Below, in pieces: positions 1 through 9,227 of a stretch of DNA of 64,000 nucleotides. Source of the DNA: Macrococcoides epidermidis (GTDB lineage: Bacteria > Bacillota > Bacilli > Staphylococcales > Staphylococcaceae). The DNA lies in NCBI RefSeq assembly GCF_042659445.1, contig NZ_JBHSSR010000004.1; one strand, 5' to 3'. Below the pieces are notes generated by a model. It saw only the letters and a program-made list of their open reading frames with translations, was not told where the DNA came from and searched no databases. The stretch's first letter is position 1. Every line of letters starts with the position of its first letter. A program made the position numbers and the translations under genes.

Positions 1-534
1 AAGTTCCCAAGTTGCAGGAATATCGAATTCACTTGCTACTTTTTCATCGATTACGCCATCATAATGTTGTAATGATGCACCTAATCCTTTATTGGCAAAC
101 GCTGTCCAGATTGCAAATTGGTGCATTGCATTTGATTGTTGTGCCCATACAGGGAATTTCGGAGCATAAGCAGCGAATTTTTCTTGTAATCCTTCAGTTA
201 CTTTTGTATCGATGTAATATAATACAGTCCCGTAACCAGCTTTAAAGCTATTGATTTTTTGTTCAGTTTCACTGAAATCACGGTCTGGACCCATTAATTC
301 TTTTAAGCTGTCTTTAGTAATATCCCATAATTTTTTATGTTGATCATTTAATAAAAGAACGACACGTGTACTTTGTGAGTTGAATGCTGATGGTACATGT
401 TTTACTGTGTCAGAAATAATTTTTTCGATTTCTTCGTCAGAAATTGGTGATTTTGGTTCGATGTGATAAATTGAACGTCTGTTTTCGATTGCCTCTTCAA
501 AACTTTTTGCTAAATCTTTTTTAAATAAACTCAT
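1..534 (-). CDS. Nitroreductase family protein (3' end outside window)
   Basis: The minus-strand frame is open from the start codon to the window edge, so the C-terminal part is missing. It begins MSLFKKDLAKSFEEAIENRR; the early arginine/serine segment (NRRSIYHI) is the FMN-binding start typical of NAD(P)H nitroreductases, which reduce quinones and nitro compounds. I chose the start at 534 because AGGAG lies 8 nt upstream; the ATG at 540 is too close to it. It lies 24 nt downstream of a ring-cleaving dioxygenase gene on the same strand, an arrangement like the MhqN/MhqO pair of Bacillus quinone stress. Family assignment is good; the exact substrate is unknown. Confidence 0.8.
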   Translation of the reverse strand, partial: MSLFKKDLAKSFEEAIENRRSIYHIEPKSPISDEEIEKIISDTVKHVPSAFNSQSTRVVLLLNDQHKKLWDITKDSLKELMGPDRDFSETEQKINSFKAGYGTVLYYIDTKVTEGLQEKFAAYAPKFPVWAQQSNAMHQFAIWTAFANKGLGASLQHYDGVIDEKVASEFDIPATWEL

Positions 535-558
535 TGTCATTTCTCCTTTTATTTAAAA

Positions 559-1410
559 TTAATTACTACGTATCATTAATCTGATACCTATACCATTTGG
601 ATCTTTTATTACTTCAGAATTCCCGTCTTTATGCATTGTTAATCCTTTTTCGTTCAATAACTTTTTGAAATGGGCAACATCTTCATCATTTGGCATCTGA
701 ATATCGAAACGACGTATACCCGGTGCATCTTGTTCAGGTTGTTCAGTCGCTTTATCCCACGTATTTAAGCCGAGATGATGGTGATATCCAGCTGCTGATA
801 GAAATGCAGCACTCGTTCCGTATTTAGTCATAACATCCATGCCGAAGAAATCCTTATAGAAAGCAATACTTTTATCGAGATCGATGACAGATAGATGCAT
901 ATGTCCCATAATTGTATCAGGATGTAAACCTTTAAAAGGATGGTTATTATTCGCAGCAAGTACACCGCTAAAATCCATTTCAGTTGTACCCATCACGATA
1001 TTGCCGTTTTCTTCAAATTCCCATTTTGAAGATGGCACATCACGATAAATTTCAATCCCATTACCTTCTGGATCTTGTAGATAGATCGCTTCAGATACAT
1101 CATGATTACTAGCTCCAGAAAGCGGATAACCCGTTTTGATGAGATGGAAAAAGATATTACCTAATGCTTCACGAGATGGTACCAACAGCGCAAAATGAAA
1201 TAATCCAGCTGATTTTACTCTTTCTTTATTGGTCTGGTACAGATAAATTAAAGGACGGTTTCTAGTGCCGAGTACTGCATATTGATCTGTTGACTCTAAA
1301 ACATTCAGTCCTAAAATTTCGTTGTAGAAAACTAAACTGTTCTCCATAAAATTTACATTTAAATGAATTGCACCGATATGCGTGTCGTTCGAAAAATATT
1401 TTGCTTCCAT
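559..1410 (-). CDS. VOC-family extradiol dioxygenase (CatE/MhqO-like)
   Basis: The 283-residue protein consists of two vicinal-oxygen-chelate halves, the layout and length of Bacillus CatE/MhqO, which open catechol or hydroquinone rings using a divalent metal. The second half carries GHMHLS and GYHHHLGLN, which would supply two His ligands. The usual Glu of the final strand appears as Arg in GIGIRL, whereas the first half keeps IHLN, LFHFA and GIEIY, so the metal may sit in the N-terminal half (inference). It is followed by the nitroreductase gene and probably forms an operon for quinone detoxification. An 11-bp inverted repeat in its promoter region suggests a MarR/QsrR-type repressor. Confidence 0.78.
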   Translation of the reverse strand: MEAKYFSNDTHIGAIHLNVNFMENSLVFYNEILGLNVLESTDQYAVLGTRNRPLIYLYQTNKERVKSAGLFHFALLVPSREALGNIFFHLIKTGYPLSGASNHDVSEAIYLQDPEGNGIEIYRDVPSSKWEFEENGNIVMGTTEMDFSGVLAANNNHPFKGLHPDTIMGHMHLSVIDLDKSIAFYKDFFGMDVMTKYGTSAAFLSAAGYHHHLGLNTWDKATEQPEQDAPGIRRFDIQMPNDEDVAHFKKLLNEKGLTMHKDGNSEVIKDPNGIGIRLMIRSN

Positions 1411-1439
1411 AATTTAAAGACTCCTAAGTATATTTTATA

Positions 1440-1466
1440 TATATGATATAATTAATATATCATATA
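1440..1466. promoter_or_regulatory. Perfect 11-bp inverted repeat, candidate operator of the dioxygenase/nitroreductase operon
   Basis: TATATGATATA (1440-1450) and TATATCATATA (1456-1466) are exact reverse complements separated by 5 bp. A second, 12-bp palindrome TATAACGTTATA overlaps its edge at 1463-1474. The site is 30 nt upstream of the dioxygenase start, where a MarR-type repressor would block transcription. The sequence does not match the Bacillus MhqR box as I remember it, so the binding protein is unknown and not obviously encoded here. Confidence 0.5.
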
Positions 1467-1628
1467 ACGTTATAAAATAAAATGATTTAATGTTATTATA
1501 TCAACTTTTATAAATTTATTGCAGTTATATATACTATGTTAAATATATGTAACAATACGCTCACTTAATAGAAAATAATAAATATGTGCTTTATAATGAA
1601 CGTAATTGGAAATTTGGAGGAATGTATA

Positions 1629-2615
1629 ATGCGTAAACTAAAGCTACATTCGTTTGCTATAACGACAGCTGCTCTAACGTTAAGTCTAAATGCATTAGAC
1701 ATTAACTCAGCAGAAGCTAATGAAATCACACATAAACCAGCAAGTACTGTTGAAATCGTATCAACTGAAATGAATCAATCTACGAATGATACACCAACTA
1801 TAGAGCGTCCTACGACAGAAGCAAGAACGACTGAAACACCGACAACGGAGAAAAAGTCTACTGAAAAGACGATTGTTACATCTCAAACGAATGATAAAGT
1901 AACTGAAAAGCCGGCAAAAGAACCAGCTAAGACGACGAGCACTTCAACAAATCCTGCTACGAATAATCAGGCTGTCAAACCAAGTGTAAAGCCACCAGTT
2001 ACGACTGAAAGGCCGACTACTGAGCAACCTGTACAAGTACCAGCTCCAGCCCCTGTTACAAAACCAACAGAGCCTGTGACAACTGAAAGACCGAATGTTC
2101 CAACAGATCATAATAATATTGGAACTAACCCTTCAACACCGGGTACACCATCAAATCCAGGGATACCAAGTACAGGAGGCGGGGACGATAAACCAGTACC
2201 ACCAGCACCAAAGCCACCTGTCGATGGGAATAAAGATGAAGACAAACATGAGCACACAGATAAACCCGGTAAATTCACGCCAGCTAAAGGAGAAGCATAC
2301 TATACAGCACTAGACAAACATGTTGGGGAACTTGTGACGACAAAGATTGAAAAGTCTAAAGATATAGATGATGCACCACAGACAGAAGATGTACATGCAA
2401 CAGATAAGAAAGAGAAGAAGGCTTCAACTAAATCTAATACTTCAAAAAAGACAAAATCGACTAAAGATAAACAAAAAGATTCAGACAAAGAGAAACAGCC
2501 GAAAAAAGAAAAAGACCAGATAAAAGTCCTACCTGAAACAGGTGAAGTAACTTCTTTATTTGGATATATCGCAGCACTTCTATTAGCAGGTTCAGTTTTA
2601 GTGAGAAAGAAATAA
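1629..2615 (+). CDS. LPxTG cell-wall-anchored surface protein, Thr/Pro-rich
   Basis: A signal peptide (MRKLKLHSFAITTAALTLS, cleavage likely after SAEA) is followed by about 170 residues rich in Thr, Pro and Glu with recurring TTERPTTE-like units, then a Gly/Pro spacer, a Lys/Asp-rich charged segment, and the sorting signal LPETG with a hydrophobic stretch and RKK tail. This is a sortase A substrate that would be linked to peptidoglycan. No folded adhesive domain is recognisable, so it may be a stalk or a low-complexity spacer protein. The start at 1629 has GGAGG 8 nt upstream; the ATG at 1584 would place residues ahead of the signal peptide. Length 328 residues. Confidence 0.82.
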   Translation: MRKLKLHSFAITTAALTLSLNALDINSAEANEITHKPASTVEIVSTEMNQSTNDTPTIERPTTEARTTETPTTEKKSTEKTIVTSQTNDKVTEKPAKEPAKTTSTSTNPATNNQAVKPSVKPPVTTERPTTEQPVQVPAPAPVTKPTEPVTTERPNVPTDHNNIGTNPSTPGTPSNPGIPSTGGGDDKPVPPAPKPPVDGNKDEDKHEHTDKPGKFTPAKGEAYYTALDKHVGELVTTKIEKSKDIDDAPQTEDVHATDKKEKKASTKSNTSKKTKSTKDKQKDSDKEKQPKKEKDQIKVLPETGEVTSLFGYIAALLLAGSVLVRKK

Positions 2616-2620
2616 TTACA

Positions 2621-2657
2621 AAAAATACGCTTAAGCTTATAGCCTAAGCGTATTTTT
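2621..2657. terminator. Bidirectional terminator between the LPxTG gene and the oligopeptidase gene
   Basis: Arms AAAAATACGCTTA (2621-2633) and TAAGCGTATTTTT (2645-2657) pair perfectly. The A and T tails let it act on both converging genes. Confidence 0.85.
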
Positions 2658-2662
2658 ACGTA

Positions 2663-4357
2663 TTAAAATTTAGAAGTATCAATCTGATCTAGATAGTTCT
2701 CAAGGAAAATCATCACATCTTTCAATGTACCATCTTTAAATGGTGATTTTAAGTGCGCAGCTTCTACAATTTTATTGAATGGCAGAGATCCACCAATATC
2801 ACAAATATGCAGATAGTTTTTCCACGCATTTTCAAAATCTTCACTAGAGCGTTTAAAGAATTGGAAGGCACATACTTGAGCTAAAGTGTAATCGATATAA
2901 TAGAATGGAGATTCGAATATATGTCCTTGTCTATGCCATAATGCACCATCGATAAGCGGCGCAATACCATCATAATCTTTATGTGGTAAGTATTTTGTTT
3001 CTAGAGATTGCCATGCTTCTCGTCGTTCTTTCGGTGTCATTTCTGGATTGCCATAGACGATATGCTGGAACTCGTCCACTGCAACACCGTAAGGAAGGAA
3101 CTGAATCGCATCTCCGATATGTTTATATTTAAATTTATCCGCATTATTAAAGAATAAATCCATCCATTTGTAAGTGAAGAACTCCATGCTCATTGAATGA
3201 ATTTCACATGATTCATGTGTTGGCCATAAATAATCAGGCACACTGAGTTCGCGAGAGCGATATACCTGGAAGGCATGTCCAGCTTCATGTGTTAATACCG
3301 TGATATCATGGTCTGTGCCGTTAAAGTTAGAGAAAATGAACGGTGATTTGTAATCATCGATAAATGTACAATAACCACCTGCCTGTTTACCTTTTTTCGC
3401 TTCCACATCAAAGAGTTCACGCTCCATCATAAACTGATAGAACTCATCTGTTTCAGGACTTAATTCACGATACATCTTACGACCATTTTCTAAAATCGTC
3501 TGAGCATCATCTTTTGGAGACTCATTACCATCTGTAAATAAAATCGGTTCATCATAAACTTTTAAACGCTCAACGCCGATACGTTCAGCTTGTGCCTGAT
3601 ATAATTTTTGTGCAAGTGGCACAACATGCGTTTTAATTTGCTCGCGATAGTTTTGTACCATATCAGGTGTATAATCTACACGACGCATACGCACGTAACC
3701 AAGCTCGATGAAGTTGTCAAAACCTAGTTTCACTGCGATTTCGTGACGCACTTTAACTAAGCGGTCATAAATATCATCATATTGGTTCATTAACCCAGCA
3801 CGATAATTTTGCACAGCAAGTGTCGCAGACTTACGTTCTTCACGGTCGCTAGACTCAAGGAATTTACCCATTTGAGCAAAAGTATACGTTTCACCTTTAT
3901 ATTCAATTTCAGCTGAAGCCACAAGTTTAGAGTATTCAGAAGCAATCTTATTTTCTTTATTTAATAGATCTTTAATAGATTCGTCGAACTGTTTCACATA
4001 AAGTTCAGCTAAATCAAAAAGTTGCTCCCCATAAACAGACTTCAATTCCTCTTTGAACTGACTTCTGTTTAAAGCATTGTAATAAAGTGATTCGAAATAG
4101 ACGATTTCACCGTTGTTATCATCGAAGAAATCACGTTCTTTTTCGTAGAATTCATCTTTAGTATTAATTGATGCACGGACATAAGCCAGATTAAACATTG
4201 AATCAATCTTGTTACGTAAAGCGTTAATCTTATCAATCACTTGAATCTGTTCTTCTACAGATTGTGCCTGATCAAAGTCAGTGTATAACTGCAAAAATTG
4301 TTTCTTTGCATCTGCTAAATCGGGTCTCACATATTTGTAGTCATTGAAAGTAGTCAT
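2663..4357 (-). CDS. M3 family oligoendopeptidase (PepF-like)
   Basis: The 564-residue protein has the zinc motif HEAGH at residues 357-361 and the downstream HESCEIHSMSMEFF segment that supplies the third ligand in M3 peptidases. These cytoplasmic enzymes cut short peptides taken up by Opp/Dpp transporters or released from turnover. AAGGAG sits 7 nt upstream of the ATG. It stands alone, convergent with the LPxTG gene. Length and motifs fit the roughly 560-residue M3 subfamily of Firmicutes, which is shorter than classical PepF (about 600 residues). Substrate range cannot be read from sequence. Confidence 0.9.
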   Translation of the reverse strand: MTTFNDYKYVRPDLADAKKQFLQLYTDFDQAQSVEEQIQVIDKINALRNKIDSMFNLAYVRASINTKDEFYEKERDFFDDNNGEIVYFESLYYNALNRSQFKEELKSVYGEQLFDLAELYVKQFDESIKDLLNKENKIASEYSKLVASAEIEYKGETYTFAQMGKFLESSDREERKSATLAVQNYRAGLMNQYDDIYDRLVKVRHEIAVKLGFDNFIELGYVRMRRVDYTPDMVQNYREQIKTHVVPLAQKLYQAQAERIGVERLKVYDEPILFTDGNESPKDDAQTILENGRKMYRELSPETDEFYQFMMERELFDVEAKKGKQAGGYCTFIDDYKSPFIFSNFNGTDHDITVLTHEAGHAFQVYRSRELSVPDYLWPTHESCEIHSMSMEFFTYKWMDLFFNNADKFKYKHIGDAIQFLPYGVAVDEFQHIVYGNPEMTPKERREAWQSLETKYLPHKDYDGIAPLIDGALWHRQGHIFESPFYYIDYTLAQVCAFQFFKRSSEDFENAWKNYLHICDIGGSLPFNKIVEAAHLKSPFKDGTLKDVMIFLENYLDQIDTSKF

Positions 4358-4488
4358 TAAAATGCTCCTTATCTATGTATTATCTAATTTTTCTTACTAT
4401 TCTTATAATACTCTAAACATACAGAATAAGGAATATATTTATTATTGTTCAGATGGTATAATTAATGTATGAGATTAGGGGGATGAAT

Positions 4489-5931
4489 ATGACAAAGGTA
4501 GATGAAGCTTTAGCACTCAAAACAGCAGAACTTGTAAGACAGACACATGAAGCGGGAATCCCGGTAATGGTAGTCTTTGAAGGTATTCCGGCATCAGGGA
4601 AATCAAGATTATCTAACGAATTATTATTAACACTTGATGCAAAGTATACTAACTTCTATGCGACGCAACGCCCAGACAGTGAGTTATTACGTTATCCGTT
4701 CTTATATCCTTACTGGAAGAATATTCCGAATAAAGGTGGCGTAACATTATTCTTCAGAAGCTGGTATGCACAGAAGTTAGATTATGAAATCCATGAACTG
4801 AAAAAAGACATTATTAAAGACTATGATTTATTAATGCAGGAAATAGTGGGCTTTGAATCGATGCTTAAAGAAGATGGCTATGAAATTATTAAATTCTATT
4901 TATCAGTCAATGAGCAGAAGAGACTTGAACATATTCAGCAAACAAAGAAAAATCCTTTAACTCGATGGAAAGCACAGGAATATGAAACAGGCATTCCGAC
5001 GAAAGATTATCAGGAAGGTATGATCGATTTAATGAAGGCGACTGAGGAGATTTCACCTTGGACACATATCGATTATACAGAACGTGGTAAAGCAGCGAAT
5101 GAAATGTACGAAACGATTATTAAACGTTTAGAGAAAGCTTTAAAAGAGAAAAAGAAAAAGACAGAACATCGTAAAGTAGACGGAGCATTCACTGAAGACT
5201 TCTCAACAGATATGTTTGACGATACTTCAGATGATATGTCAAAAGCGGAATATAAAGAACTATTACCGAAATTACAGAACAGAATTCGTGAATTACAATA
5301 TGCATTATATCAAGAGAAAATACCGATGATGCTTGTATATGAAGGTATGGATGCAGCAGGTAAAGGCGGTAATATTAAACGCGTACGTGAAAGTCTTGAT
5401 CCGACAGGTTATGAAGTGAACGCGATTAGTGCACCGACTGAAACGGAGCTGAGTTATCATTATTTATGGCGCTTTGCAACAGACGTACCACGAACTGGTC
5501 ATATCGAAATATTTGATAGAAGCTGGTATGGCCGTGTATTAGTAGAGCGTGTTGAAGGATTTGCATCTACTGATGAATGGCAACGTGCGTATGATGAAAT
5601 TAATAAATTTGAACGTGCTTTAACAATTGAAGGATCAATCGTTATTAAATTCTTCTTAGTATTAGATAAAGATGAACAGTTAAAGCGTTTTGAAGAACGT
5701 CAGGTTACACCTGAGAAGCAGTGGAAGATTACCGATGAAGACTGGCGCAATCGTGAGAAGTGGGATCTATATCTTGAAGCGAGTAAGGATATGATTGATA
5801 AAACATCAACGGACGATGCACCATGGGTAATTATACCTGCGAATAATAAACGTGCAGCACGTATTAAAGCGCTGAAGACAATTATAACAGCTTGTGAAGA
5901 GCGTCTATGGGGCGTTAAGAAATTGTGGTAA
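4489..5931 (+). CDS. pap: Polyphosphate:AMP phosphotransferase, two PPK2 domains
   Basis: Two PPK2-type kinase domains lie in tandem. The first has the P-loop GIPASGKS starting at residue 32; the second has GMDAAGKG starting at 286 followed by the SYHYLWRF and FDRSWYGR segments of active PPK2 domains. Such two-domain (class II) enzymes transfer phosphate from polyphosphate to AMP, making ADP. In this family the second domain is generally the catalytic one; the altered P-loop of the first domain agrees with that. I chose ATG 4489, 6 nt after AGGGGG, over 4465 and 4483. Length 480 residues. The gene is monocistronic and ends at a double-hairpin element. Confidence 0.82.
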   Translation: MTKVDEALALKTAELVRQTHEAGIPVMVVFEGIPASGKSRLSNELLLTLDAKYTNFYATQRPDSELLRYPFLYPYWKNIPNKGGVTLFFRSWYAQKLDYEIHELKKDIIKDYDLLMQEIVGFESMLKEDGYEIIKFYLSVNEQKRLEHIQQTKKNPLTRWKAQEYETGIPTKDYQEGMIDLMKATEEISPWTHIDYTERGKAANEMYETIIKRLEKALKEKKKKTEHRKVDGAFTEDFSTDMFDDTSDDMSKAEYKELLPKLQNRIRELQYALYQEKIPMMLVYEGMDAAGKGGNIKRVRESLDPTGYEVNAISAPTETELSYHYLWRFATDVPRTGHIEIFDRSWYGRVLVERVEGFASTDEWQRAYDEINKFERALTIEGSIVIKFFLVLDKDEQLKRFEERQVTPEKQWKITDEDWRNREKWDLYLEASKDMIDKTSTDDAPWVIIPANNKRAARIKALKTIITACEERLWGVKKLW

Positions 5932-5942
5932 TAATAGTTTTA

Positions 5943-6045
5943 GTGAGTGGTCGAAATAATAGATATTTCGACCACTCACATACTTTTTGAAATAAAAAAC
6001 AACACCGAGTGGTCGAATTATTACGTAATCCGACCACTCGGTGTT
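5943..6045. repeat. Double-hairpin element A, bidirectional terminator
   Basis: Two consecutive hairpins share the core GAGTGGTCGAA. The first (5943-5979) has a perfect 16-bp stem and the second (6001-6045) a perfect 15-bp stem. They fill the space between convergent pap and the CPBP protease gene. A related pair occurs at 45934-46033, also between convergent genes, so this is a dispersed element and probably serves as a terminator in both directions. Confidence 0.75.
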
Positions 6046-6048
6046 TCT

Positions 6049-6816
6049 TTATAGATTAAAATATGATTTTATAATTGGAGTAATCAATTGTGTCGTTTGC
6101 TTTAATTGTTCCTGTGCTTCCTGTACTTTGTCTGCAAACACGACCTGCATGATTACAACAAAAGCATTCATCGACATATGCGCGGCAATCGGTACAATGA
6201 TACGATTCGTTAAAACATATAAACTACTGAACACTAACGACATCCCCATATAGATTAATGTATGGTCGAAGTCATTGTGGGCTGCTGAGAAGATAAATCC
6301 GCTAATTAATAAAGCAATGGTAAAAGCAAGCCAGCGAGGACCTTTAATCACTTCATATAGTTCACCGAAAATGACTTTTCTAAAGACGAATTCCTCTAGA
6401 ATTGGACCAACAATAGCAATCAATATAATAAATACTGGTGCAGCTTTAGCGATATCCATAATGTTTTTAGTATTCTGACTTTCCAGTGGCTGATGTAAAA
6501 TATAGGTATTAATCATACCGAAGATCATCTGAGCAAACAGTGAGATAAAGAATCCACCGACAATCCAGCCGATTGTAGCCAATGTATCAGACTTTGGAAG
6601 ACGTTCTAACTTTGTTTTATTTTTAATACGTGTGTTGATAAATATAACTAAAATAGAAGCAACAATAAAAGAAGCTACATAATAAGGTATAGATTTTAAG
6701 AATGCATCTGACTCGCTTAAACCTTGTTTCATAAAATAAATATTAGGAATTAAGACGAAAAACTGTGAGCCGATGTAAATTAAGACAGTAAGCACGTTGA
6801 TCCATATACGTTTCAT
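6049..6816 (-). CDS. CPBP intramembrane metalloprotease, MroQ-like
   Basis: The 255-residue polytopic membrane protein has the Abi/CPBP signature EEFVFR with Glu141-Glu142 and a second motif AAHNDFDH with His180. These residue numbers coincide with those I recall as catalytic in Staphylococcus aureus MroQ, the membrane protease needed for Agr peptide processing, whose gene also lies divergent from groES. That synteny and the numbering support orthology, though no agr genes are present in this window. An AAGGAG lies about 13 nt before the ATG, a long spacing, so translation may be modest. Alternatively it is a general CPBP protease without a pheromone role. Confidence 0.78.
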   Translation of the reverse strand: MKRIWINVLTVLIYIGSQFFVLIPNIYFMKQGLSESDAFLKSIPYYVASFIVASILVIFINTRIKNKTKLERLPKSDTLATIGWIVGGFFISLFAQMIFGMINTYILHQPLESQNTKNIMDIAKAAPVFIILIAIVGPILEEFVFRKVIFGELYEVIKGPRWLAFTIALLISGFIFSAAHNDFDHTLIYMGMSLVFSSLYVLTNRIIVPIAAHMSMNAFVVIMQVVFADKVQEAQEQLKQTTQLITPIIKSYFNL

Positions 6817-6939
6817 GTAAATTTTAATTCTCCTTCAAATTTGAATACTTCATACATTGTACAATAAATTGGTAGTAATAAAAACTCAATCGAATTGATA
6901 AAAAATAATATAAAAAATCAAATTAAAATATTTGCATTC

Positions 6940-6996
6940 TTGACCTTCTTTGATTATTATAAAATTATGTTAGCACTTAAGCATATAGAGTGCTAG
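6940..6996 (+). promoter_or_regulatory. groESL promoter with CIRCE operator
   Basis: TTGACC (6940-6945) and AATTAT (6963-6968) are 17 bp apart. Immediately downstream is CIRCE: TTAGCACTT (6970-6978), 9 bp, GAGTGCTAG (6988-6996), which differs from the consensus only at the arm ends. CIRCE is the HrcA repressor site, so the operon is expected to be heat-induced. Confidence 0.92.
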
Positions 6997-7031
6997 AAAA
7001 TATGAATTTATTTTTCAAGGAGGAAATTATC

Positions 7032-7319
7032 GTGATAAAACCATACGGAAATCGTGTTGTAATCGAAAAAACTGAAAGAGAACAAACTACTGCAAGTGGA
7101 ATCGTCTTAACTGATTCTGCAAAAGAAAAGTCAAACGAAGGTACAGTCATTGCAGTTGGCACAGGCCGTATCCTTGAGAATGGTGAAAAAATTGATATCC
7201 AGGTAGCTGTAGGTGACCGTGTAGTTTATGAACCATTCGGTGGTACTGAAGTGAAAGCTGGGGACGAGAAGTACATCGTATTAAAAGAAGAAGATATCAT
7301 CGCGATTATCGAAGAATAA
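7032..7319 (+). CDS. groES: Co-chaperonin GroES
   Basis: The 95-residue protein starts at GTG 7032, preceded by AAGGAGG; the ATG at 6990 lies inside CIRCE and is not a start. It contains the conserved PYGNRVVIEK strand, the mobile loop region around TTASGIVLTDSAKEKSNEG, and the C-terminal EEDIIAIIE. Seven copies form the lid of the GroEL cage in the cytoplasm. It is the first gene of the HrcA/CIRCE operon; groEL begins 53 nt later. Confidence 0.97.
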   Translation: MIKPYGNRVVIEKTEREQTTASGIVLTDSAKEKSNEGTVIAVGTGRILENGEKIDIQVAVGDRVVYEPFGGTEVKAGDEKYIVLKEEDIIAIIEE

Positions 7320-7372
7320 TCAAATTATAATAAATACATTCTATAATATAAAATCAATGGAGGAATTTGATA

Positions 7373-8992
7373 ATGGTTAAAGAAATTAAGTTTTCTGAAG
7401 ATGCAAGACGCTCAATGCTTGCAGGTGTAGATAAATTAGCTGACGCAGTTAAAGTTACTTTAGGGCCAAAAGGTCGTAACGTAGTTTTAGATAAAAAGTT
7501 TGTAGCACCTTTAATTACAAATGATGGTGTAACAATCGCAAAAGAAATTGAATTAGAAGACCCATACGAAAACATGGGTGCAAAATTAGTCGCTGAAGTT
7601 GCTAACAAAACAAACGAAATCGCTGGTGACGGTACTACTACAGCAACAGTACTTGCACAAGCAATGATTCAAGAAGGATTAAAGAACGTTACAAGTGGTG
7701 CAAACCCTGTAGGAATCCGCCAAGGTATTGATAAAGCGGTAGCAGTTGCGTTAGAAGAATTAGCAGCAATTTCAAAAGAAGTATCAAGCAAAGAAGAAAT
7801 TGCACAAGTTGGAGCAATTTCAGCAGCTGACGAAGAAATCGGTCAATTCATCTCTGAAGCGATGGAGAAAGTTGGTAATGACGGCGTTATCACAATCGAA
7901 GAATCTAAAGGATTCAAAACAGAATTAGAAGTAGTAGAAGGTATGCAATTCGATCGTGGATATGCTTCTCCTTATATGGTGACAGATTCTGATAAGATGA
8001 TCGCTGATTTAGAAAATCCATACATCTTAATTACAGATAAGAAGATTTCTTCATTCCAGGATATCTTACCATTATTAGAACAAATCGTTCAAACATCACG
8101 TCCAATCTTAATCGTAGCTGAAGACGTTGATGGCGATGCATTAACAAACATCGTATTAAACAGATTACGTGGTACATTCACTGCAGTTGCTGTGAAAGCA
8201 CCAGGATTTGGTGACCGTCGTAAAGCAATGTTAGAAGATTTAGCAATCCTTACAGGTGGTCAAGTAATTACTGACGACTTAGGATTAGACTTAAAAGATG
8301 CAACAGTTGATATGTTAGGTAATGCAGCGAAAGTTCACGTTACTAAAGACGATACAACAATCGTTGAAGGACGCGGCGATGCATCAAATATCGACGCACG
8401 TGTAGGACAATTAAAAGCACAAATCGAAGAAACAACATCTGAATTTGATAAAGAGAAATTACAAGAACGCTTAGCGAAATTAGCAGGTGGCGTTGCAGTG
8501 ATTAAAGTTGGTGCTGCAACTGAAACAGAATTAAAAGAACGTAAATTACGTATTGAAGATGCATTAAACTCAACACGTGCAGCAGTTGAAGAAGGTATCG
8601 TTGCAGGTGGTGGTACAGCACTTGTATCAATCTACAATAAAGTCGCAGCAATTGAAGTAACAGGTGATGTTGCAACAGGTGTTAAAATTGTATTAAAAGC
8701 ATTAGAAGCACCAATTCGTCAAATTGCTGAGAATGCAGGACTTGAAGGATCTGTAATTGTAGAAAAAATTAAACATGCAGAAACAGGCGTAGGATATAAT
8801 GCGGCAACGGATGAGTGGGTAAACATGATTGACGTAGGTATCGTTGACCCTACTAAAGTAACACGTTCAGCATTACAAAATGCAGCATCAGTAGCAGCAA
8901 TGTTCTTAACGACTGAGGCAGTAGTAGCAGAAATGCCGGAAGAAAACCCAGCACCAGACATGGGAATGGGCGGCATGCCAGGAATGATGTAA
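7373..8992 (+). CDS. groEL: Chaperonin GroEL
   Basis: Full-length 539-residue Hsp60 with the ATP-binding segments LGPKGRNVV and GDGTTTATV, and the Gly-Met tail ending GGMPGMM. It folds cytosolic proteins in a double heptameric ring with GroES. GGAGG precedes ATG 7373 at normal spacing. A hairpin with CACCAT/ATGGTG arms and a T-run closes the operon at about 9004-9048. Confidence 0.98.
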   Translation: MVKEIKFSEDARRSMLAGVDKLADAVKVTLGPKGRNVVLDKKFVAPLITNDGVTIAKEIELEDPYENMGAKLVAEVANKTNEIAGDGTTTATVLAQAMIQEGLKNVTSGANPVGIRQGIDKAVAVALEELAAISKEVSSKEEIAQVGAISAADEEIGQFISEAMEKVGNDGVITIEESKGFKTELEVVEGMQFDRGYASPYMVTDSDKMIADLENPYILITDKKISSFQDILPLLEQIVQTSRPILIVAEDVDGDALTNIVLNRLRGTFTAVAVKAPGFGDRRKAMLEDLAILTGGQVITDDLGLDLKDATVDMLGNAAKVHVTKDDTTIVEGRGDASNIDARVGQLKAQIEETTSEFDKEKLQERLAKLAGGVAVIKVGAATETELKERKLRIEDALNSTRAAVEEGIVAGGGTALVSIYNKVAAIEVTGDVATGVKIVLKALEAPIRQIAENAGLEGSVIVEKIKHAETGVGYNAATDEWVNMIDVGIVDPTKVTRSALQNAASVAAMFLTTEAVVAEMPEENPAPDMGMGGMPGMM

Positions 8993-9003
8993 TAACTTTT
9001 ATA

Positions 9004-9048
9004 GCACCATTCGTCGATTCATTTGAATTGATGGATGGTGTTTTTTTG
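9004..9048 (+). terminator. groESL terminator
   Basis: Imperfect hairpin with terminal arms CACCAT and ATGGTG followed by seven Ts. The remaining bases up to 9227 hold only degenerate copies of a GAGCCAAG motif that also occurs in the hairpin at 29060-29096; no gene is evident there. Confidence 0.75.
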
Positions 9049-9227
9049 GTGGAGTGAAGTATTGGATGATGATGAAGGTGTTAATGTGAAGTGGCTTGTA
9101 AATAAAAAACACGAGCCAAGATGCCCCTAAAATCAGAGTAAAGTTAATCAAGTTGACTCATAAAATAAAAACATGAGCCAAGTAAATCTTATTTTTAGTT
9201 TCACTTAATCATTTCGTGTATCTTTAA

